Below are positions 1 to 5,801 of a stretch of 8,345 bases of DNA, piece after piece. Origin of the DNA: Pseudomonadota bacterium (GTDB lineage Bacteria > Desulfobacterota > Desulfobulbia > Desulfobulbales > SURF-16); assembly GCA_030597865.1 (NCBI GenBank), contig JAUVQZ010000125.1:1-8345 (forward strand), given 5' to 3'. The translations under genes and the position numbers were made by a program. Below the pieces are notes generated by a model, which was not told the origin of the DNA, did not search any database, and saw only the letters and a list, made by a program, of their open reading frames with translations. Numbering within the stretch: the stretch's first letter is position 1; each line of letters begins with the position of its first letter.

Positions 1-1129
1 CGGTGGAGGGACGATTAAAGTCCTGCAGGTTTTTGATCAGGCCCTTGATGCGGTCACACTCCTCAATGGCCATGGCCGCCATTTCACCCTCGCCCTTATT
101 GAGCCGGCCACGCATGAGCATGTTGACGATGAACAGGCGGATGGCAACAATGGGGCTGCCGAATTCATGGGCGATACTGGCGGCCAGTTTACCGATGGCA
201 CTTAATTTTTCGGAATGGAGGAGTTGGTCGTAGGTCTTTTTGAGCTCCGTTGTTTTTTCTTTCACCCGATCCTCAAGCTGGGCATGGGCCTTTTGCAGGG
301 CCAGCCCCACCCGTTGTTTTTCGGCAATTTCTTGCTGGAGCTGCTGGTTGGCCCCGGCAAGGGCGTGGGTGCGCTCACGGACCTCTGTTTCCAGGATTGT
401 TCGGTGGTTGGCCAGTTCCAGGTTCAGGGCTTCCAGATCTTTCTGCTGGGCCTGGTCATCAAAGAGTAACACCCCGAAAATGGTGATGAGGAAGGCGGTG
501 TAGAGGAACTCCCCGATGAAGATATTATGGATGACCCCCTGGTGAACGGCGTAATCGTGGATTCCGCCCAGGAAGGTGCAGAGCAGGGCCAGCCTGGAAA
601 AAAGGCCATGGGCGCCCTTGGTGTCAACGGTGAGGAGGCGGAAGAGGGTGTAGCAGCAAAAGAGGATGACAATGGTGGCGTAGAGGCTGAAGGCCGGTCC
701 AGGGGTGCCAAAGCGGTAGTCAAAATCAATGCCGTAAAGGGTAACGGTCTTTAATGTCACAGGGGCACGGAGAAAGAGGTCCGTGGGCACGGTGAGGGCG
801 ATAAGGCCGGTGATAAGGAGAAAGAGGCGGGGGATGCGGCTCGACCCAAAATTGATGTCGTAAAGAATGGAGATCCAGGCCGTGAAACCGAGCATGAGCA
901 CAAAGAGCCTGGTGCGGTGCAGGATCAGGGGGTGCGGCTCATCAAGGGGAAAGGAGAGCAAGAGCCCTAAGAAAACATAGAGGCAGCCGCCAAAGGTTGC
1001 AATGCAGAAATAGGTGTAGTTGTTGAGCTTTTTATGGACGATGAACACCTTGCCCAGGTGGTAGAGCGAAAAGCAAAAGAGTACAGCGGTAATATGTGAT
1101 AAAATAAGCTGATAGGTATTCATAGGCAT
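1..1129 (-). CDS. Sensor histidine kinase, multi-pass membrane type (N-terminal 376 residues, 3' end off window)
   Basis: The gene reads leftward and is cut by the left edge, so only the sensor, linker and start of the kinase core are visible. The first about 225 residues hold roughly seven hydrophobic segments (near 6-31, 39-60, 75-92, 101-119, 147-166, 177-199 and 203-223). A polar, heptad-like linker at about 226-305 is probably a coiled coil. It is followed by a HisKA dimerisation helix with the motif IAHEFGSPI; His321 is the expected autophosphorylation site. The last visible residues (LQDFNRPS) resemble the segment that normally leads into the HATPase domain, which is not in the window. 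The start is the first of two in-frame ATGs (1129 and 1123); neither has a good Shine-Dalgarno. No PAS or HAMP domain is recognisable. The signal sensed and the response regulator cannot be told from this window. The kinase assignment is firm; the seven-helix topology is my reading of hydrophobicity. Confidence 0.9.
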   Translation of the reverse strand, partial: MPMNTYQLILSHITAVLFCFSLYHLGKVFIVHKKLNNYTYFCIATFGGCLYVFLGLLLSFPLDEPHPLILHRTRLFVLMLGFTAWISILYDINFGSSRIPRLFLLITGLIALTVPTDLFLRAPVTLKTVTLYGIDFDYRFGTPGPAFSLYATIVILFCCYTLFRLLTVDTKGAHGLFSRLALLCTFLGGIHDYAVHQGVIHNIFIGEFLYTAFLITIFGVLLFDDQAQQKDLEALNLELANHRTILETEVRERTHALAGANQQLQQEIAEKQRVGLALQKAHAQLEDRVKEKTTELKKTYDQLLHSEKLSAIGKLAASIAHEFGSPIVAIRLFIVNMLMRGRLNKGEGEMAAMAIEECDRIKGLIKNLQDFNRPST

Positions 1130-1179
1130 TTCAAGGGTAAACAGTGGCTGGCGGGAAGTCAACAGGAGACATGGCAGGA
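1130..1179. promoter_or_regulatory. Divergent start region between the kinase and lipoprotein genes
   Basis: Only about 50 bases separate the two divergent starts, so promoters for one or both genes must lie here or inside the opposite gene. On the minus strand a TTGACT hexamer (1157-1162) stands 17 bases from TACCCT (1134-1139). This is a weak sigma-70-like pair that would place transcription start almost at the kinase ATG. On the plus strand a TAAAAT (1100-1105) inside the kinase gene resembles a -10 box but has no matching -35. I see no convincing operator palindrome. Treat this as a location, not a proven promoter. Confidence 0.2.
1164..1168 (+). promoter_or_regulatory. Ribosome binding site AGGAG of the lipoprotein gene
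   Basis: AGGAG lies 11 bases before the ATG at 1180 and only 2 bases before the ATG at 1171. It lies downstream of the GTG at 1144, which has no Shine-Dalgarno of its own. This favours the start at 1180, although the spacing is at the long end of normal. Confidence 0.5.
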
Positions 1180-2787
1180 ATGCGTGATTTTACATGGAAG
1201 AACGGGGGATTGCTTGTTGTTGGCACCCTTGTTTTTGTCCTGCTCGCCGGATGTGGGGTCAAGGACGTTTCTTGGCAGTCGGCCTACGAGGATGAACGTT
1301 GCCAGCAGCTGTGGTCAGAGTCGGAAACCGGCATCCTCCAAGGGCAGGTGGCAGACAGTGCAACGGTTCGGGTCCAGGGTTTCCCATACCTGCGCAGCAA
1401 TCGGTATCTGGAGGCCCTTGCCGATAGGGCGGCTGGTGAGCAGGAGCGTCACCATGTCCTGGAACAGATGCGTCTGCTTGATCTGGACAAACGCCTCCTG
1501 GAACACTCCAGGATACCGGGACATTCTTTGGCCGTCTTAGGCGGGGCAAGTGCAGAGCCCCCTGTCTCGGTGCGCAAAGAACTCAATAGATGTTCAACAC
1601 AGCTTCTCCAGGAAGACAGGTCACGTCAGGGTTTTTTTGAAGAGGTCCGCCTGGGGGTGGACATGGACCGGGACTACTCCCTCTGGCTGCGCAGTGTCGG
1701 ACTCTATCCCCTAACCTCTCTGCTTGTCGATTATATTGCCCAAAATGCCAAGGAGGAAATGGTTGATCAGCTCAGCAGGCCGGTTCTGCCAGGGGCTGGA
1801 GAGGCCTTTGTCACCTTCAGGCCGGTGCCCGCTTCCTCCCCATCCTTGCCCAAGGTATCGGAACTTTTACGCCAGGGTCGTGACAATCCCTTGCTCTCCC
1901 TCAACCTTGCGGACCAGGATCTTTTGGGCCTGGCCCGGGAATTTGCACCCCTGCTGACCATTGTTGACGGAGGTGGTCAGGACCGGTTCGGCAGGATTGT
2001 CAGGAGTCTGGACACCTTTGCGGTGGATGTCCATGATCCTGTGGTCTATTATTATTTCAGTCAAACCTTTGTCCAGGGCATTCCAGCCCTACAGATTAAT
2101 TATGCCATCTGGTTTGCCCAGCGTACGGCGCCTGCCCCCTGGTTTGAACAGGGAGCCCTGGACGGTCTTATCTTCCGGGTTACCCTGAACTGGCAGGGGC
2201 GCCCCATCTTCGTTGATGTTGCCTTGCAATGCGGCTGTTACCATTTTGTGTTGTTTGATGCCAACCTGGTCAGCGGCACGCTTTCTGAACCAAGGGGTTT
2301 TCTGCCCTTGATAGGGGGCAGGTTGCCTGATCTGCAGGAGGCTGAACATCTACAGTTTCGCATCAACAGTGGTTGGCATCAGATTGGTCAGGTCAGCGCG
2401 GCCTTGCCCTTGGTAAAACAGCCGACCTACCAGCTCCTGCCTTACGAGGGTTTGGAGTATTTTGAGCATGGCAGTGCGGTGGTCAGCCTTTTTGACAAAG
2501 AGGGCCGGGTGCCTGGAACCAATCGTCTGGAGCGCTTTTTTCTCTTTCCCATGGGTATCGAAAAGGTAGGGGCCATGCGACAACGGGGCCGCCAACCCAT
2601 AACATTAATCGGCCGGGCCTATTTCGATGATCCCCACCTCTTTGACAATGCCTTTGGCTACCATGCCCCCTTGCCTGGTATTGCTGAGTTGATCTCGAAA
2701 GAGGGCATTGGCCAGAAGGCCACATCTGTAAAAGAGGTTCCTGGTAAGAGGGCGATCAGGGCAGAGAAAGCTAAGATAGGGGAATAA
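1180..2787 (+). CDS. Large lipoprotein of unknown function
   Basis: I do not recognise the family. The protein is 535 residues from the ATG at 1180; in-frame starts at 1171 (ATG) and 1144 (GTG) are possible but fit the AGGAG less well. A short charged N-terminus (MRDFTWK) is followed by a hydrophobic core ending in the lipobox LLAGC, so Cys25 should be lipidated by Lgt and become residue 1 of the mature protein. Gly at +2 gives no inner-membrane retention signal of the enterobacterial Asp type, so an outer-membrane or surface location is possible. The rest is soluble, with no further membrane helix. Its middle is rich in aromatic residues and contains VDVALQCGCYHFVLF, placing Cys351, Cys353 and His355 together; this could bind metal but is not a CxxCH haem site. 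The C-terminal 25 or so residues are Lys/Glu-rich and look disordered. It is the first gene of a two-gene unit with the Cys-rich gene that follows, and it diverges from the sensor kinase. Confidence 0.85.
   Translation: MRDFTWKNGGLLVVGTLVFVLLAGCGVKDVSWQSAYEDERCQQLWSESETGILQGQVADSATVRVQGFPYLRSNRYLEALADRAAGEQERHHVLEQMRLLDLDKRLLEHSRIPGHSLAVLGGASAEPPVSVRKELNRCSTQLLQEDRSRQGFFEEVRLGVDMDRDYSLWLRSVGLYPLTSLLVDYIAQNAKEEMVDQLSRPVLPGAGEAFVTFRPVPASSPSLPKVSELLRQGRDNPLLSLNLADQDLLGLAREFAPLLTIVDGGGQDRFGRIVRSLDTFAVDVHDPVVYYYFSQTFVQGIPALQINYAIWFAQRTAPAPWFEQGALDGLIFRVTLNWQGRPIFVDVALQCGCYHFVLFDANLVSGTLSEPRGFLPLIGGRLPDLQEAEHLQFRINSGWHQIGQVSAALPLVKQPTYQLLPYEGLEYFEHGSAVVSLFDKEGRVPGTNRLERFFLFPMGIEKVGAMRQRGRQPITLIGRAYFDDPHLFDNAFGYHAPLPGIAELISKEGIGQKATSVKEVPGKRAIRAEKAKIGE
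2778..2784 (+). promoter_or_regulatory. Ribosome binding site of the Cys-rich gene, inside the end of the lipoprotein gene
   Basis: AGGGGAA sits 6 bases before the ATG at 2791 and lies within the last codons of the upstream gene. With the three-base gap between stop and start, this implies co-transcription and probable translational coupling. Confidence 0.6.
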
Positions 2788-2790
2788 GAG

Positions 2791-3141
2791 ATGAGTTTTA
2801 TGCAATGTACATCATGTGCCAAGAAATGGCAGAACCAGGAGGATTTTCTGGCCGATCCGGAGGTTTCCCTCCTTGGCCTCCAGGTCTGTTTTGAGAATTT
2901 GCTGGAGGGTCTTATCATGTTTAATCACTCCTGCAAGACGACCTTTTCCATTGAGGTGAGCAGGTTCGGGAACCTCTATCAGGGCCCGGTGTATGAGACC
3001 CGGGCCACCGGCACGGAGCAATGCCCGGGGTATTGCCTGAATGAGCGCGAACTCAAACCCTGCCCGACTACATGCTCCTGCGGCTTTGCTCGGGAGATTC
3101 TCCAGGAAATCAAGAATTTTCCAAAGGGGCAGAGGGGGTGA
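2791..3141 (+). CDS. Small Cys-rich protein, probable zinc- or metal-binding, function unknown
   Basis: This 116-residue protein has nine cysteines (6, 9, 33, 48, 78, 82, 91, 95, 97) plus His46 in NHSC. The N-terminal CTSC is followed by KKW, like one knuckle of a zinc ribbon. The C-terminal half has CPGYC, then CPTTCSC, ending in an amphipathic helix (FAREILQEIKNF). There is no signal peptide or membrane helix, so a cytoplasmic location is expected. The pattern GTEQCPGYCL followed by CPTTCSCGFAREI looks to me like a conserved uncharacterised protein seen in Geobacter-like and Desulfo- bacteria; that is memory, not a search. The gene starts three bases after the lipoprotein stop and has a good Shine-Dalgarno, so the two are probably one transcript. 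Bound zinc is more likely than an Fe-S cluster because the CxxC pair is ribbon-like, but the spacing allows either. Confidence 0.8.
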   Translation: MSFMQCTSCAKKWQNQEDFLADPEVSLLGLQVCFENLLEGLIMFNHSCKTTFSIEVSRFGNLYQGPVYETRATGTEQCPGYCLNERELKPCPTTCSCGFAREILQEIKNFPKGQRG

Positions 3142-3196
3142 TGGGCCTGCCTTGTTTCGTCCATCTCTCTCGCTTCTTTCTTAGTACACTCTTTTT
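3142..3196. other. Convergent intergenic gap
   Basis: These 55 bases separate the ends of the Cys-rich gene and batE, which face each other. The gap is pyrimidine-rich on the plus strand and ends in a T-run (3192-3198), but I could not find a stem directly before it. No clear intrinsic terminator is visible for either direction. Confidence 0.5.
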
Positions 3197-3973
3197 TTAG
3201 ACAAGCTCGGCGCTGCGGGCCGGGATCCAGCACTGGCGGCCATCAAGAAGTTCGATATGAAGCCAGTAACCCCTCTTTTTGATCAGGACGAACTCGGTGC
3301 CGCTGTGCAGGGGCGTGGCCAAGGCGGCCTGGTAGTTGCGGCCATCGCCCTGGCGGGCCACGATCTCGATGGAGACGATGACCCCCTCCCTGGCAGGGGG
3401 TTGAAGCTTGTCCAGTCCCACTGAGGTGAAGACCAGCAGGGTGGCCAGCAGTAAAAGGGTGGGGATCCAGGCCGACATGGTGGTTTTTTTGCGGTACCAG
3501 AGGGAGACGGCCAGCCAAAAGGCAACGTAGAGGCCAAGAAGGATCTGGATGCGCATCTCAAGGGGCAGGCTGCGGTGGGGGTTGAGGCGGCTCGTCTTGC
3601 CGTTAATCCCCGTAAATTGATCCGGGCGCTCGGCCCGGACAAGGTCCAGGTTATGTTGGAGGTTGCTGTTGCCGGCCATCCCCCTTTCCGCCCGGCGGTA
3701 ATTGACCAGGGCCCGGCCCAGGTCGCCCAGACGATAATGGGTGTTGGCGATATTATAGGCCAGCCGGGGGTTTTCCCGGTCACCATAGACCTGCTCGTAA
3801 CGTAACAGGGCTTGGCGGTACTGGTTTTGGGCCGTGGCTGTATCCTTTTCGTCACTGGCCATCTGGAAGAGGGCGTTGGCCTCGTGGACAATTTCCCCGT
3901 TGGTCTGACCATGGACAAGCAGGGGCAGGCAGAGGCTGAGGATGAGAAGAATGACAGGGGTTATTGGTCTCAT
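3197..3973 (-). CDS. batE: BatE: TPR protein with two membrane helices and a C-terminal SH3-like domain
   Basis: The protein has 258 residues from the ATG at 3973, whose A is also the last base of the batD stop (TGATG overlap). An upstream in-frame start at 4015 would lie inside batD and is unlikely. In order it shows a signal peptide (about 1-23, ending LLVHGQ) and TPR-like helices at about 25-115, including YNIANTHYRLGDLGRALVNY. Two membrane helices follow (about 142-159 and 168-187). After them comes a C-terminal domain of about 65 residues with the SH3b-like pattern VARQGDGRNY and RGYWLHIELLDGRQCWIP. This is the usual BatE arrangement. It is the last gene of the bat operon. The helix topology places both the TPR part and the SH3-like part outside the cytoplasm, where they could scaffold the Bat complex or touch the cell wall; that role is inferred. 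Naming follows domain order and position. Confidence 0.88.
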   Translation of the reverse strand: MRPITPVILLILSLCLPLLVHGQTNGEIVHEANALFQMASDEKDTATAQNQYRQALLRYEQVYGDRENPRLAYNIANTHYRLGDLGRALVNYRRAERGMAGNSNLQHNLDLVRAERPDQFTGINGKTSRLNPHRSLPLEMRIQILLGLYVAFWLAVSLWYRKKTTMSAWIPTLLLLATLLVFTSVGLDKLQPPAREGVIVSIEIVARQGDGRNYQAALATPLHSGTEFVLIKKRGYWLHIELLDGRQCWIPARSAELV

Positions 3974-5796
3974 CACAGCACCTTGGCGATTTTTTTGGCA
4001 ACGCGAAGCAGGCATTCTTTGGCAAGGACGTGACCCATGCCGCCGTAAAGAGCGGCTTCACCCTGATTAAAGATCTCCTCCACCTCCCTTACCAGCTCGG
4101 TGTCCTCTTCATGGCCGGCCAGGCTGGCCAGGACATCTCCCCTGGTGATGGCCCGGGCCGGACGCCCCAGTTTGTCGCCGAGAAATTCAAGCCAGGCCTC
4201 AAAGAAGTCATCCTCGCCACCACTATGTAGCTTTTTGCGCAGTCGCCTATAGGCCTGGCGGCGCCGGTGCCTGGTCTCCCTGGTGTCGTCGTGCTGGTAG
4301 TAATCAATAAAGCAAACCAGGCCAAAGAGCAGGGGCGGCAGGAGGAGGATGGCGACATAGACCAGGTTGCCATTGCCCCCTGGGCTGGCGACATCAATCT
4401 CCTCAAGGTTGGGGCGGATGTCCTGTCTGGTTCCATTGATGATGGCTGTCCGATGGGCCGTGTCTTCGGATCTGGCGCCAAGGGCGTCTTGGGCCGTGAT
4501 CACCCTGGTGGGGTGGACAACGAGACTGATATCCTCACTGCGGGCCACCTCGTAGGTGTGGGTGTCTGGGTTGAAAAAGGGCAGGCTGAGTCCAGGGATT
4601 TGACTGACCTGGCCATGGCTGGCCCGGATGGTGGTGGAGAAGCTCTTGATGCCGTTAGCAAGGCTGCTCTTTGGTTTGCTGGTGGCGGTCTTAAAGTCCT
4701 GGCTTGGCAGGGCCGTTTCCAGGGGCGGCAGGCTGAGGTTGTCAACAAAGCTGCCGGCAATACCCACCGTCAGGTTGATGGGATCACCGACATTGACGGC
4801 CGTGGGCGTGGCCTCGGTTATGATGGTGTATTGGCCCACCAGGCCGCTGAAATGGGGTGGCCTGCCCTGGCTGGGCAGGGTGAGGACATCAAGTTCCAGG
4901 GCGGTGGAGGGGATGACCACGGTGCGATACATCTTGCGGCGGCCGGAACCGAGCATGTTAAAGGGGTCCCTGCCGAACTGGCGGTTGTTTGCCTGGCCAT
5001 AGCCGGCAAAGGCGTTAATGGCCAGGGAGCCGGCGGCCAGGTTGAGTTTGCCGGGGCTTCTGGGGATCAGGGTATGGCTAAATGACAGGCTGATATACTC
5101 CCGGCCACCATGGGCCACCACCTTTTTCTCGGCAATAACGGTTTGGCCGGCCACCTCGATTTCCACCAGCTCCTTCCTGGCCCTGGTCTGGCTGGACGGT
5201 TGGCCAAAGAGCTCAAGGCGTGGATCGTTGAAGATGGGCAGGTTGAACTCAAAGCCCTGGAGATCCTGGCCGATGAGCCAGGTGGTGGTCATGGTGATGG
5301 CCTCTCCCACATAACAGCGCTCCTTAGAGAGCTCCACCTGGAGCTTGAAGTCATCGATCTCCTCAGGCTTTTTCACCGTCATGGTGATGGGCGCGGTGCT
5401 GAGGGTGGCGCCGTTAATGTCCAGGGGGATGGCCGGGATGGTGAGGATACCGGCCTTGCTGGCGGTGAGCAGGTATTGATAGGTGTAGCTTAGGGTCTTG
5501 GTGGTCTGCAGCTTGCCGTTCATGGAAACCTGGTAGGTCTGGCTGCGGTTGGTGCCGCCCCTGGGCTCCACCCGGAAGCCATCCAGGCGGATGGTGGGCT
5601 GCTCTGTTGCCTCGGCGCCGTGTATCTCAAGCTGCAGGGTGAAGGGCTGGCCCACATAGACCTCACGGCTTGCCACCTGGGCCTGGATTGAGATGTTCTG
5701 TTCGGCTTGAGCCAGGGGGACAAGGATAAAAAGAGTCAGCACAATGGCCAACTTCTGGGACAGATATCTTATCATGGTTTGATATGGTGATGACAT
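3973..5796 (-). CDS. batD: BatD: periplasmic oxygen-tolerance family protein with C-terminal membrane anchor
   Basis: The protein has 607 residues from the ATG at 5796, five bases after the batC stop. Alternatives are an ATG at 5775 (600 residues) and a TTG at 5808; no start has a strong Shine-Dalgarno, as expected if translation is coupled to batC. The signal peptide ends LVPLAQA before EQN (cleavage near residue 31). A long region with repeated beta-sandwich character follows, with phrases typical of the family such as VYVGQPFTLQLEI, YQYLLTASKAGILTIPAI and CYVGEAITMTTTW. A single membrane helix at about 477-499 (VAILLLPPLLFGLVCFI) leads to a basic stretch and a helical cytoplasmic tail of about 107 residues. 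Length and architecture match BatD. It probably forms the periplasmic body of the Bat assembly; molecular function is unknown in the family. It overlaps batE by one base. Confidence 0.92.
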   Translation of the reverse strand: MSSPYQTMIRYLSQKLAIVLTLFILVPLAQAEQNISIQAQVASREVYVGQPFTLQLEIHGAEATEQPTIRLDGFRVEPRGGTNRSQTYQVSMNGKLQTTKTLSYTYQYLLTASKAGILTIPAIPLDINGATLSTAPITMTVKKPEEIDDFKLQVELSKERCYVGEAITMTTTWLIGQDLQGFEFNLPIFNDPRLELFGQPSSQTRARKELVEIEVAGQTVIAEKKVVAHGGREYISLSFSHTLIPRSPGKLNLAAGSLAINAFAGYGQANNRQFGRDPFNMLGSGRRKMYRTVVIPSTALELDVLTLPSQGRPPHFSGLVGQYTIITEATPTAVNVGDPINLTVGIAGSFVDNLSLPPLETALPSQDFKTATSKPKSSLANGIKSFSTTIRASHGQVSQIPGLSLPFFNPDTHTYEVARSEDISLVVHPTRVITAQDALGARSEDTAHRTAIINGTRQDIRPNLEEIDVASPGGNGNLVYVAILLLPPLLFGLVCFIDYYQHDDTRETRHRRRQAYRRLRKKLHSGGEDDFFEAWLEFLGDKLGRPARAITRGDVLASLAGHEEDTELVREVEEIFNQGEAALYGGMGHVLAKECLLRVAKKIAKVL

Positions 5797-5801
5797 GGTT
5801 G

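Noticed and set aside
424..729. Minus-strand frame of 101 codons overlapping the histidine kinase
   Set aside because: It is the kinase gene read in another frame; the Ser/Pro-rich product is characteristic of an off-frame shadow.
2230..2244. Possible cytochrome c haem site in the lipoprotein
   Set aside because: The motif is CGCYH, not CxxCH, so covalent haem attachment is not expected.
3142..3200. Rho-independent terminator at the convergent gap
   Set aside because: A T-run is present (3192-3198), but no stable stem lies directly before it on either strand.
4267..5085. Open frame of 272 codons on the plus strand
   Set aside because: It is antisense to batD, with Gly/Val-rich composition typical of shadow frames in GC-rich DNA.
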